Source: CBDAUN01 sp965200645 (GTDB taxonomy: Bacteria > Pseudomonadota > Gammaproteobacteria > Arenicellales > JAJDZL01). From it: 64,000 nucleotides of DNA. Below are positions 26,232-33,983 of this stretch, piece after piece; position 1 is the first letter of the stretch; the number at the start of each line of letters is the position of its first letter. The position numbers were made by a program, and so were the translations under genes. The notes below the pieces were generated by a model. That model worked only from the letters and a program-made list of their open reading frames with translations. It was not told the origin of the DNA and made no database searches. The stretch covers positions 1,116,001 through 1,180,000 of the forward strand of contig CBDAUN010000003.1 of NCBI GenBank assembly GCA_965200645.1, read 5' to 3'.

Positions 26232-27038
26232 CTAGAACAGTGACGTTGCCATCTCTTGAATTGAAACCATAATTTCAGGATCATCGGTTAGAGTCTCAGT
26301 GACTGCCGAATTGCACGCATCAACCGGGTCAATTCCAGATACGATCAACTTCGCTGCATGAACCAGTAATCTGGTGCTGGCCCCCTCTTCCAAACCACTG
26401 CCCTTTAAGTTGCGGGTCATGCGAGCGAAACGAACTAACGCATCTGCTTCAATTTGTCCCACACCAGACTCGTGAGCGACGATTGAGGCTTCAACAGATG
26501 GTTTCGGATAGTCGAACGAAAGTGCTACAAATCTTTGCCTAGTGCTTTGTTTGAGATCCTTGAGCACACTTTGGTATCCTGGGTTATAGGAAATTGAAAG
26601 GTTAAATTGAGCTCCGGCACGCAGCAGTTCTCCAGTCTTTTCGATCGGCAAAACTCTGCGATCGTCTGCAAGCGGATGTATCACTACGGTAGTGTCTTTG
26701 CGAGCTTCGACGATCTCGTCCAAATAGCAAATCCCACCCACTCGAACAGCATGTGCCAAAGGTCCGTCAACCCAAGTTGTTTCTCCACCGACGATCAGGT
26801 ATCGACCAACAAGGTCGGAAGCGGTCAAGTCATCGTGGCAAGAAACGGTAACAAGAGGCAAATTTAGTCGCCATGCCATATATTCCATGAATCGGGTCTT
26901 ACCGCACCCCGTTGGCCCCTTTAATAGTACTGGTATGCGATTTTGGTGTGCCTTTTCGAAAAGAGCCACCTCGTGGCCTTGAGGAGTATAGAATGGCTCC
27001 GTTGTGATTTTATAGTCCTCGACTTCAACTCTGTCCAT
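26232..27038 (-). CDS. cbbQ: CbbQ/NirQ/NorQ family MoxR-type AAA+ ATPase
   Basis: A 268-residue AAA+ ATPase, the motor of CbbQO-type RuBisCO activation. The Walker A motif GPTGCGKT is at residues 41-48, Walker B with Asp107-Glu108 is in GGICYLDEIVEAR, and a sensor-type NPGYQ segment follows (FNLSISYNPGYQSVL). Arg fingers are in the STRQRFVAL segment. Length and segments match CbbQ and its close relatives NirQ/NorQ, which serve denitrification. It pairs with the vWA protein encoded downstream. The RuBisCO large-subunit gene, often directly upstream, is not present: the 207 bp upstream have no ORF and lead to a divergent NUDIX gene. Confidence 0.85.
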   Translation of the reverse strand: MDRVEVEDYKITTEPFYTPQGHEVALFEKAHQNRIPVLLKGPTGCGKTRFMEYMAWRLNLPLVTVSCHDDLTASDLVGRYLIVGGETTWVDGPLAHAVRVGGICYLDEIVEARKDTTVVIHPLADDRRVLPIEKTGELLRAGAQFNLSISYNPGYQSVLKDLKQSTRQRFVALSFDYPKPSVEASIVAHESGVGQIEADALVRFARMTRNLKGSGLEEGASTRLLVHAAKLIVSGIDPVDACNSAVTETLTDDPEIMVSIQEMATSLF

Positions 27039-27245
27039 TAGAGATTTTTGAAATTTTGGCGCCTATTCTGAAATTGAACGTTATGGATCGACTAAAAATT
27101 TTTGCAACATAATAACACTTGCAGAAGGTAAGACTCTTGGAACACCCCTATGTATCTAAAGTGCGTGATGTTAAGTAACTATAATGCGCCCTCTTTGTTC
27201 GAACTAAAGTGAAATGTCAATTATCAGCCTGTAGTGTAGTGTGGG

Positions 27246-27905
27246 ATGCAAGACTGTTCAGCATACTCTGAAGACACTTTACGGTTAAATGATGGTCTCC
27301 GCACGGGCATAGCTGATCGCTTAAAGAAATTTAAACGAAAGAAAATTCGTAGCGTAGACATCACGCAGGCTGCCGTGACAATCGCTATCTTCGCAGAACA
27401 GACGGAAGAATCTGCATGTTTCCTGCTGACACAAAGACCAAGTCACCTAAAACGGCATAAAGGGCAATTCGCTTTACCAGGAGGTCGCCTTGATCGAGAC
27501 GAGTCCATTGTTACAGCGGCATTACGAGAATTGCATGAAGAAGTCGGCGTGATAGCATCTGAAGGTGATGTGCTTGGAATCTTGGATGACTACGCGACGC
27601 GTTCCGGCTTCAACATCACACCAGTAGTAGTTTGGTGCGGTCCACACCAAGAAATTCGCCCAGATCCCGGCGAAGTTGAGATAGTTTACCGAGTGCCGCT
27701 ATCTGACCTCTTGGCACGAAACATTCCGATTTTAGAGAGTACTAAAGCCGGAAAGCATCCAGTTTTGTCAGTGCCGCTGAAGACAATAGGAGATCGGATT
27801 TTTGCTCCGACTGCCGCCGTGTTGTATCAGTTCCGAGAGGTTGTGTTGTTCAATAGAGATACGCGAGTTGCTCACTTTGATCAACCGCGGTTTGCATGGA
27901 AATAA
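27246..27905 (+). CDS. NUDIX hydrolase, CoA pyrophosphatase type
   Basis: A 219-residue NUDIX hydrolase. The NUDIX box, G-x5-E-x7-REUxEExGU, spans residues 80-102 and is complete. It is preceded by the NuCoA-type motif LLTQRPSHLKRHKGQFALPGG, which marks hydrolases that split coenzyme A and its derivatives into 3',5'-ADP and 4'-phosphopantetheine (NudL/YeaB group). It therefore probably acts in CoA turnover in the cytoplasm. It diverges from cbbQ and is convergent with coaD, the last-but-one enzyme of CoA synthesis; this proximity may be chance. The ATG at 27246 is preceded by a weak GTGGG. Confidence 0.85.
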   Translation: MQDCSAYSEDTLRLNDGLRTGIADRLKKFKRKKIRSVDITQAAVTIAIFAEQTEESACFLLTQRPSHLKRHKGQFALPGGRLDRDESIVTAALRELHEEVGVIASEGDVLGILDDYATRSGFNITPVVVWCGPHQEIRPDPGEVEIVYRVPLSDLLARNIPILESTKAGKHPVLSVPLKTIGDRIFAPTAAVLYQFREVVLFNRDTRVAHFDQPRFAWK

Positions 27906-27990
27906 GAAACTCGAAGGCAAACTAAATTAGTTCAAAGAGAACCTTAGTCTGATCTGAGATGACATTAGACCCATTGCTCGAAGTTTTGGT

Positions 27991-28488
27991 TTATCGGGTT
28001 AGTTTGTCCCTCAATGCGGCATAAACGGCTGGGTGCAAAAACTGAGCTGCATTACCACCAAGTTCAGCAATTTCCTTCACTAAAGTAGCCGAAACAAACG
28101 CATTTTCCGCTCCCGGTGCGAAAAATAGAGTTTCAATGTCCGGATTCAACTGCCTATTCATCCACGCCAATTGGAATTCATATTCAAAATCTGAAACTGC
28201 CCGTAAACCACGAATAACCACGCTTGCATTAACTTCATTTGCAAAATCTATCAGCAATCCTGAAAAACCAACGACTTTAATTCCCTCAATGCCCTCGGTA
28301 GATTTTTCAATTAGTTCAATTCGTTCCTTCGTCGTGAAAAGCGTCTTTTTAGCAGAACTTTCCGCAACCGCGATAATGACTTCATCAAAAAACTTACTCG
28401 CGCGGCTTGCTAAGTTGATGTGACCGTTCGTGATCGGATCAAAACTGCCCGGATATATCGCACGTTTACAAACTGTGGAATTACTCAT
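27991..28488 (-). CDS. coaD: Phosphopantetheine adenylyltransferase
   Basis: A 165-residue enzyme transferring AMP from ATP to 4'-phosphopantetheine, the penultimate step of CoA synthesis. The nucleotidyltransferase motif is in YPGSFDPITNGHINL (T/HxGH), followed by the NASVVIRGLRAVSDFEYEFQLAWMNRQL core and the second nucleotide-binding motif (here VSATLVKEIAELGG). The length is normal. It follows rsmD on the same strand after 63 bp; rsmD-coaD is a very common pair in proteobacteria. The ATG at 28488 opens one codon set before the conserved strand. Confidence 0.97.
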   Translation of the reverse strand: MSNSTVCKRAIYPGSFDPITNGHINLASRASKFFDEVIIAVAESSAKKTLFTTKERIELIEKSTEGIEGIKVVGFSGLLIDFANEVNASVVIRGLRAVSDFEYEFQLAWMNRQLNPDIETLFFAPGAENAFVSATLVKEIAELGGNAAQFLHPAVYAALRDKLTR

Positions 28489-28551
28489 GATTTGAAATAC
28501 TTATTTGCAGTTTAAAGAAACCAAGTCGCATTATAGATTATCGAAAATTCC

Positions 28552-29118
28552 TTAATTTATAGCTTGATCGCTTTGCCGAATTAACTGATGATTGCGAGAA
28601 TTGGTAGACTTGGATCGTAAAATCACCCAATTGTGATCAAGTAATATTTTTGCTTCGTTAGCTTCAGATTCAATGTACACAACTGCCCCTGGATTCAAAC
28701 AATCAGAAAGCAAAATCTGTTGGAGAGTTTGAGGGACCAATTCATGAAAGAACGGAGGATCAATAAACACAATATCAAAGCACTCTTTTGTAGTTTGTAA
28801 ATACCGCTTTGCTGTTGCATGCACAACAGTTAAATTTTTCGCATCCAACTCGGACGCGGCCAAGGTTATTGCCCGCGTACAAGTTTTATTATTGTCCACA
28901 GCGACAACCTTGCTTGCACCTCTCGAAAGTGCTTCAAGGCTCAGCACCCCGCTGCCGGCGAATAAATCAAGGCAGTTTGCACCTGCAATTTTGTCGCGAA
29001 GCCAGTTGAAAAGCGTTTCGCGGGCGGCATCGGTTGTCGGACGGATTCCGGCATTCGAATCGAAGTGGATTAATCGCCGACGCCACCGACCTGAAATGAT
29101 TCGAACTCGTCTGTGCAA
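28552..29118 (-). CDS. rsmD: 16S rRNA (guanine(966)-N2)-methyltransferase
   Basis: A 188-residue SAM-dependent methyltransferase that modifies G966 of 16S rRNA during small-subunit assembly. The start VRIISGRWRRRLIHF, the RPTTDAARETLFNWL segment, the SAM loop CLDLFAGSGVLSLEALSRGA and the catalytic DPPF motif (IVFIDPPFF) are all present. The start codon is TTG at 29118: an in-frame TAA lies three codons upstream, so this is the furthest start available. A perfect 12-bp palindrome (29146-29157) lies 28 bp upstream. The gene precedes coaD on the same strand. Confidence 0.95.
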   Translation of the reverse strand: MHRRVRIISGRWRRRLIHFDSNAGIRPTTDAARETLFNWLRDKIAGANCLDLFAGSGVLSLEALSRGASKVVAVDNNKTCTRAITLAASELDAKNLTVVHATAKRYLQTTKECFDIVFIDPPFFHELVPQTLQQILLSDCLNPGAVVYIESEANEAKILLDHNWVILRSKSTNSRNHQLIRQSDQAIN

Positions 29119-29532
29119 AGAATATTAATTTGAAAAGTTTGAATTAGTCACGTGACTTAACAGAGGAACTTTATACCGAAAAAATTGCTAAACTTTTGCT
29201 CTATCGAAAGCAAAGCTGATTCTGAAAAAGGTTCTACCTGCTACAATAGCAAATTCATAACGAGCAACTGTTCTTCCCTTGAACTTCTCTTTCATTGGGT
29301 TACATAACCTGCGGAAATAGTTGCATTTATATGTTTATCTTTTCCTAAGTTTAACCAAACAGTAGTTTTTGCATGATTAAACCACTTGGTTACAACTGTG
29401 CGACCAAGGATTTTCCAGTTTCGTTAGCTCCACAAAATTTATTCAAATTAATTCGAGCAAGTGGCCATCTGAATTGATGCACCTGTAAAGTTGGATATTG
29501 TGCAGAGCGAATAACTTACTCATTTAGTTTAA
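29119..29532. other. Intergenic region between rsmD and ftsY
   Basis: 414 bp of AT-rich sequence separating divergent genes. It holds the palindrome AGTCACGTGACT (29146-29157), close to the rsmD start, which could be an operator. No ORF with protein-like composition, no RNA gene and no clear promoter was recognised. Confidence 0.5.
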
Positions 29533-30477
29533 ATGAACGATAGTCCGGACAATTCATCAGAAACACGAAAGAGCAAATCTGGATTCTTCCAGGCACTAAG
29601 AAAGACCCGTAGTTCCATTTCCGAGAGACTTTCTTCACTAGTTTCCAAAGGACGTGCGTTCAGCCCAGTTGAACTTAATGAACTAGAAGATATGCTCATC
29701 CTAGCCGATGTTGGAGTGGAAGCAAGTAGTGCAATTGTTGATGCTGCAAGAGCGGCGGCTAAATCAAAATCCAGTTCAGATCAACCACTAAATGAAGCTG
29801 TACGAGAAGAGCTTTTAAAAATTCTTCGCGGTTCTGAAAGGCCCCTCAGCCTTGATGCCACTCCGAGCGTCTTACTCATGGTTGGGGTAAATGGTGTAGG
29901 TAAAACCACCACAGCAGCAAAAATTGCAAATCACTTTCACCAGAGAGGGCACCTCGCAATGCTTGCAGCATGCGATACGTTCCGAGCAGCTGCAGTGGAG
30001 CAATTGCAAATTTGGGGCAAACGAACTGGAATACCTGTAATTGCTCATCACACAGGTTCGGATCCTGCAGCCGTTGCCCACGATGCCATGCGAGCCGCAA
30101 TCGCTAAGGAAACTTCTGTTCTAATTTTGGACACCGCCGGACGACAACACTCACGCGATGACCTGATGCGACAAGTTGAAAAAATAAATCGCGTGGTCAG
30201 CAAAATCCAACCTTCTGCACCCCATGAGACCCTAATTACTATTGATGCAACGACAGGACAAAACGCGATTTCTCAAGTTGAAAACTTCAATCGATACGTT
30301 CCATTGACTGGAATTTGCGTAACCAAGCTTGATAGTTCGGCAAAAGGCGGGATAGTGATCGCGCTGGCAAAGCAATTTGACTTACCAATTGCCTATGTTG
30401 GACTGGGTGAAAAAATAGATGATTTGTACGAGTTTCAAATTGACCAATATGTAGATTCGCTTTTGTCGATCACATAA
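29533..30477 (+). CDS. ftsY: Signal recognition particle receptor FtsY
   Basis: A 314-residue GTPase docking signal recognition particle-bound ribosomes to the membrane. The NG domain is complete: an N domain at residues ~15-100, P-loop GVNGVGKT (118-125), DTFRAAAVEQL, DTAGR, TKLD and the closing GLGEKIDDLYEF. The acidic A domain of enteric FtsY is almost absent; only about 15 residues come before the N-domain helix, as in short bacterial forms that bind membranes through the N-terminal helix. In many gammaproteobacteria ftsE and ftsX follow ftsY and precede rpoH; here rpoH follows directly. Confidence 0.97.
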   Translation: MNDSPDNSSETRKSKSGFFQALRKTRSSISERLSSLVSKGRAFSPVELNELEDMLILADVGVEASSAIVDAARAAAKSKSSSDQPLNEAVREELLKILRGSERPLSLDATPSVLLMVGVNGVGKTTTAAKIANHFHQRGHLAMLAACDTFRAAAVEQLQIWGKRTGIPVIAHHTGSDPAAVAHDAMRAAIAKETSVLILDTAGRQHSRDDLMRQVEKINRVVSKIQPSAPHETLITIDATTGQNAISQVENFNRYVPLTGICVTKLDSSAKGGIVIALAKQFDLPIAYVGLGEKIDDLYEFQIDQYVDSLLSIT

Positions 30478-30593
30478 TATAAGTGGGTTGTATCAAACTT
30501 TTTTCAACAAACCTTGTTGTATTTTCAACACTCAACCCCATATAAAACTGTATCAAATAAATATTTTTCAATTGTTTGAAACTTTTTTGAAAA

Positions 30594-30620
30594 TTAGCAC
30601 TCTAAAGAGATGAGTGCTAA
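30594..30620. promoter_or_regulatory. CIRCE element (HrcA operator) upstream of rpoH
   Basis: TTAGCACTC (30594-30602) and GAGTGCTAA (30612-30620), separated by nine bases, match the CIRCE consensus exactly on both arms. The centre is about 60 bp before the rpoH start, in the usual place for an operator in the leader or promoter. HrcA binds CIRCE and represses chaperone genes until heat shock. TTGAAA hexamers occur just upstream (30576-30581 and 30587-30592), but no convincing -10 was fixed. Confidence 0.9.
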
Positions 30621-30667
30621 AATTAACGTTAGAAGAAAAGTAGTTTAAAATTTTTGGTGAATGAATA

Positions 30668-31540
30668 ATGTCGCAATATTTGCCCACAGCTGTTGATATT
30701 CAGACGAGCGGATATAACCGCTACTATGCTTTTGTAAAAGCTCAGCCAATGCTTTCAGCCGATCAGGAACATGAACTGGCTGTACGTTGTCGAAATCAGC
30801 AGGATCAGCTAGCAGCAGAAAAGTTGATTTTGGCGCATTTGCGATACGTTGTACGTATCGCTAAAGGATTCATGGGCTACGGACTACCTATTCAAGACTT
30901 GATCCAAGAAGGAAACATAGGTTTGCTTAAGGCTGTTAGGCGCTTCGACCCGGACCGAAAAGTCCGACTAGCGTCATTTGCCATCCATTGGATCAAGGCC
31001 GAAATCTACAAATTCGTATTGAATAACTGGGGAATGCTGAAGGTGGCAACAACCAGTGTTCAAAGAAAGTTGTTTTTCAATTTGCGCAAGAGTCGAGCAA
31101 GTTTGGAAGCACTGCGTGAAGACGAAATAAAGAAAATTGCCCGGGACTTGGACGTGCCAATCAATCAAGTTCGAGAAATGGAAGTCCGCATGAACGGATC
31201 GTATGTTTCTTATGATGGCAACCCGAACGATGAAGAGTCGCATGATTTTGCTCCAGCTACACACTTGGAAGACAAGCGATTTAATCCGGAGCGAGTGTAC
31301 GAACAGCAATCTGCCGCGGCAGATCAGAAAGAACAGATAAGCAAAGCACTTGAAGTTCTGAATGATCGTCAAAAGGACATAATTATCAAGCGGTGGCTAT
31401 CACCAGACAAAAAAAAGCCGAGTTTAAGGGAACTTGCTGAAGTTTACAAAGTCAGTACTGAGCGAGTTCGACAAATTGAACTGAGAGCCATGCAGAAAAT
31501 GCGTCAGTTCATTGAAGTTCCAGAATTAATAACAGAGTAA
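30668..31540 (+). CDS. rpoH: RNA polymerase heat-shock sigma factor, sigma-32
   Basis: A 290-residue alternative sigma factor directing RNA polymerase to heat-shock promoters. Region 2 shows LILAHLRYVVRIAKGFMGYG, the LIQEGNIGLLKAVRRFDP core and FAIHWIKAEIYKFVLNNW. The RpoH box, QRKLFFNLRK at residues 132-141, distinguishes it from other sigma factors. Region 4 ends with LAEVYKVSTERVRQIELRAMQKMR. A perfect CIRCE operator lies upstream. A 56-codon ORF follows after 20 bp in the same direction. ftsEX are missing from their usual position between ftsY and this gene. Confidence 0.97.
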   Translation: MSQYLPTAVDIQTSGYNRYYAFVKAQPMLSADQEHELAVRCRNQQDQLAAEKLILAHLRYVVRIAKGFMGYGLPIQDLIQEGNIGLLKAVRRFDPDRKVRLASFAIHWIKAEIYKFVLNNWGMLKVATTSVQRKLFFNLRKSRASLEALREDEIKKIARDLDVPINQVREMEVRMNGSYVSYDGNPNDEESHDFAPATHLEDKRFNPERVYEQQSAAADQKEQISKALEVLNDRQKDIIIKRWLSPDKKKPSLRELAEVYKVSTERVRQIELRAMQKMRQFIEVPELITE

Positions 31541-31560
31541 AAGTTAGGGAGTTAAATTAC

Positions 31561-31731
31561 ATGATAAGTATTACAGGCATGGTTCCAGAAGCGTGGCTTG
31601 AGCTGATGGATTTACAAGAGAAAGCGCGACTAGAAAGAGAGAAAGAGCGACTAGAAAGAGAGCAAAGGAAACAGGAACTAGCAAAAAGAGAACTACTTAA
31701 GCAGACACAAGTGGAAAAAGAGGAAACATAA
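31561..31731 (+). CDS. Small charged coiled-coil protein, 56 aa
   Basis: An ATG frame of 56 codons, 20 bp after rpoH, with AGGGAG eight bases before the ATG. The peptide starts ISITGMVPEAWLELMDL and then becomes almost entirely charged helix: the heptad-like RLEREKE / RLEREQRK repeat runs from about residue 23 to the end. Such tails are found on Uma2-type and other PDDEXK proteins, so this could be a remnant of one, but the start and ribosome binding site look intact. The position suggests co-transcription with rpoH. The function is unknown. Confidence 0.5.
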   Translation: MISITGMVPEAWLELMDLQEKARLEREKERLEREQRKQELAKRELLKQTQVEKEET

Positions 31732-31787
31732 AAGCGGACCACTGCCACAAGCAACGACGCTGACTGATAATTAAATTTCTTCTGCTT

Positions 31788-31810
31788 TTCATTACACGAT
31801 GTGTAATGAA
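31788..31810. terminator. Perfect 10-bp inverted repeat downstream of rpoH
   Basis: Arms TTCATTACAC and GTGTAATGAA with loop GAT, 57 bp after the small coiled-coil ORF. The stem is strong, but no U-tract follows on the plus strand. It may be a Rho-independent-like terminator of the rpoH transcript or an operator. The remaining gap up to the argF stop (31989) shows nothing else. Confidence 0.4.
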
Positions 31811-31988
31811 GTTTGGGCCAAATCGTTGTTTTACCACACCGGTATCGCATCAATTCGCTACAACATCAAATCCTGACTTCATGCCCCACTCCAGTACGTT
31901 TGGTATCGCAGTTGCCGCATCTCTCAACTGTACCCGCGTCAGGTAGAAATTCGACCAGCAACTGGTCAAATTTTTCTGTGCTCTCATC

Positions 31989-32897
31989 TCATTGGCCTGT
32001 AATCAGCCACTCTAGTAAAGCCTTTTGAGCATGAAGCCGATTTTCTGCTTCCTGCCACACTACACTCTGTGGACCGTCAATTACCTCCGCTGTAACCTCA
32101 TAGCCACGATACGCTGGTAGGCAATGCATAAATATTGCATCTGGTGCGGCACGTCGCATTAGTTCTGCTGTCACTTGATATAACTTGAACGCCTCTGACC
32201 TTTGCTCCTTTGCATCCTCTTGACCCATACTTGTCCAAGTATCTGTTACGACGACGTCGGCGCCTGTAACCGCATCCATCGGGTTATCAACTAATTCAAT
32301 ATTAGTACCGTCAGCGTATCGAAAATTGAGATCCGGCGCATAACCAGTAGGAGTCGAAATTCGTAGCTTAAAGTTTATAAGCTTTGCAGCACTCGCCCAA
32401 GAATGGCACACATTGTTGCCGTCACCTAACCACGCCACTATCCCGCCTTCAACACTCCCGCGCAATTCCTGCCAAGTCTGGATGTCAGCAAGCAACTGAC
32501 ACGGATGATGCTTATCGCTCAACCCATTGATCACTGGCACAGAGGAATGCTGAGCGAAGGTTTCAACAATTGAGTGCGCGCCTGTCCTAATCACAACCAC
32601 ATCCGTCATACTCGAAAGAACTTTCGCAGTGTCGGCAATGGATTCGCCCCGATTTAACTGAGAATCCGCTGGAGAAATAAACAGCGAAGAACCACCCAAA
32701 TGACTTGCGGCAACTTCGAAAGAAACTCTTGTCCGTGTTGATAACTTGTCGAAAATTAAAGTTATAGTCCGATTCTGCAGAACTTGAGGACAAGTCTTTG
32801 CAGAATTCCACTGCGACTTAAGTTCTATGGCTCGGTCAACGATCTTTTGGAATCGGTCAGCGGAAATGTCGTTGAGTTCAAGAAAATGACTAGGCAT
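31989..32897 (-). CDS. argF: Ornithine carbamoyltransferase
   Basis: A 302-residue enzyme forming citrulline from ornithine and carbamoyl phosphate, in arginine synthesis. The carbamoyl-phosphate loop STRTRVSFE, the HPCQLLADIQTW segment, the Asp in VVTDTWTSMGQE (ornithine SMG loop) and the MHCLPAYRGYEV block near the end are all present. They distinguish it from aspartate carbamoyltransferase. It lies on the minus strand with argG about 1 kb away in the opposite orientation. No aminotransferase (argD) is nearby. A hairpin separates it from the membrane protein gene upstream. Confidence 0.97.
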   Translation of the reverse strand: MPSHFLELNDISADRFQKIVDRAIELKSQWNSAKTCPQVLQNRTITLIFDKLSTRTRVSFEVAASHLGGSSLFISPADSQLNRGESIADTAKVLSSMTDVVVIRTGAHSIVETFAQHSSVPVINGLSDKHHPCQLLADIQTWQELRGSVEGGIVAWLGDGNNVCHSWASAAKLINFKLRISTPTGYAPDLNFRYADGTNIELVDNPMDAVTGADVVVTDTWTSMGQEDAKEQRSEAFKLYQVTAELMRRAAPDAIFMHCLPAYRGYEVTAEVIDGPQSVVWQEAENRLHAQKALLEWLITGQ

Positions 32898-32940
32898 CGC
32901 TTACAAGCCGCGCAGGAAGAATTCAAATCCCTATAAACAC

Positions 32941-32965
32941 GGAAACCCGGACGAAGCCGGGCTCC
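32941..32965. terminator. GC-rich hairpin between the PuuD-like gene and argF
   Basis: GGAAACCCGG and CCGGGCTCC pair around the loop ACGAAG (stem about nine pairs with one bulge). It lies in the 99-bp gap between two genes on the minus strand. No strong U-tract follows in the direction of transcription, so termination efficiency is uncertain. Confidence 0.45.
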
Positions 32966-32996
32966 CTGAATTCATAAATCCATAGATTTTAAGTTA

Positions 32997-33497
32997 CTAC
33001 GCGAACATGCCGAAATGAGCGGTAGAACCTGTAACCATAAAAAATAGCATTGGAATCGAGAACATCGTATTGGTTCGAGAAGCAAGTAGTGCGACTCTAG
33101 CTGCCTTTGCCTTTTCAGCATCTGACGCCTGCACCAGTCCCAGAACTTTCTTCTGGTTGGGCCAAATCAATACCCAAACGTTAAACAGCATAATGGTACC
33201 TAACCAAACGCCTAAACCAAGGTAGGCATGCGGCCCGGTTAACAAGAATGCACCAGCAAATGTCTGTGAACCAAGCAAGTATAGTGCCCCTGACAACCAC
33301 GTCACCACTGCAGCCCAACGAAACCACATCAGTGCACGCGGGGCAATATGTTTAGTGATTCCAGCAGCCGTACCGTCGGCCTTCGCCGCAGCCAATCCGG
33401 GAACTTGGACAAAATTGAAGTAGTAGAGCAGGCCGACCCAAGTTACACCTGCTAATATGTGCAACCACCTGTCAAGTAATAAGATTTCTGTACCCAT
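32997..33497 (-). CDS. PuuD-like (DUF989-type) four-helix membrane protein
   Basis: A 166-residue inner-membrane protein with four hydrophobic helices (about residues 8-27, 58-77, 86-110 and 142-163). The HILAGVTWVGLLYYFNFVQVPG opening and the His-containing loops resemble the membrane domain of urate hydroxylase PuuD. Short forms without the cytochrome c domain are widespread and uncharacterised. Urate oxidation is therefore not implied. Conserved His residues could bind haem. A 35-residue single-span ORF lies 51 bp upstream in the same direction, so they may form a two-gene unit. Confidence 0.7.
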   Translation of the reverse strand: MGTEILLLDRWLHILAGVTWVGLLYYFNFVQVPGLAAAKADGTAAGITKHIAPRALMWFRWAAVVTWLSGALYLLGSQTFAGAFLLTGPHAYLGLGVWLGTIMLFNVWVLIWPNQKKVLGLVQASDAEKAKAARVALLASRTNTMFSIPMLFFMVTGSTAHFGMFA

Positions 33498-33548
33498 TAT
33501 TTCACCTCGTGATTTTGACTACCTAGACTTATGCAACGCATTAGCACA

Positions 33549-33656
33549 TTAGGCCCCACCGAGCGGCAGGAATCCGTTGGCGAAGAAATACAAAACTACC
33601 GTGAGCACTAAACCGGCGATGATTGTACCTGCGATCGTGTCTAGAGGGTTTTTCAT
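33549..33656 (-). CDS. Small single-span membrane protein, 35 aa
   Basis: An ATG-started frame of 35 codons upstream of the PuuD-like gene, with GAGGAAA about eight bases before the start. The peptide is almost entirely one hydrophobic segment (TIIAGLVLTVVLYFFANGF) preceded by KNPLDTIAG and ended by PLGGA. Good ribosome binding site, clean start and stop, and co-orientation with the PuuD-like membrane protein argue that it is real, perhaps a small subunit of the same complex. No family name is assigned. Confidence 0.6.
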   Translation of the reverse strand: MKNPLDTIAGTIIAGLVLTVVLYFFANGFLPLGGA

Positions 33657-33983
33657 AGGCTTGATTTCCTCATAAAAGTAACTTCAGCAAAAATCACTGA
33701 ATAATATGCATTCAAAATGATCCTATATGATACTTTTGATCTTGTACAACTTCAACCTGACAAGCGCGCGCGTAGTTCACCATAACAACTAGATTTCACC
33801 GAGTGAGTGGTACAATTTATTGTTAGATCTATCGCAGAATTCTAAGCTCGCGAGTTAATCAAGTGGTTAATGACAAAATTCAAGCAGGCGAGTAAATTAA
33901 CGAATGCAAAACCGCTAGATCACTTCAAAATTGAGTTGGGCGATTGCAACACTTGATGCTTAATTTTTCATACAGATACTGAC

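Noticed and set aside
31557..31853. Minus-strand frame of 98 codons downstream of rpoH
   Set aside because: Its Ser/Cys/Phe-rich sequence is the reverse reading of the charged coiled-coil ORF on the plus strand, which has the ribosome binding site.
32997..33497. Functional urate hydroxylase
   Set aside because: Only the membrane part resembles PuuD, the cytochrome domain is missing, and no purine degradation genes are near.
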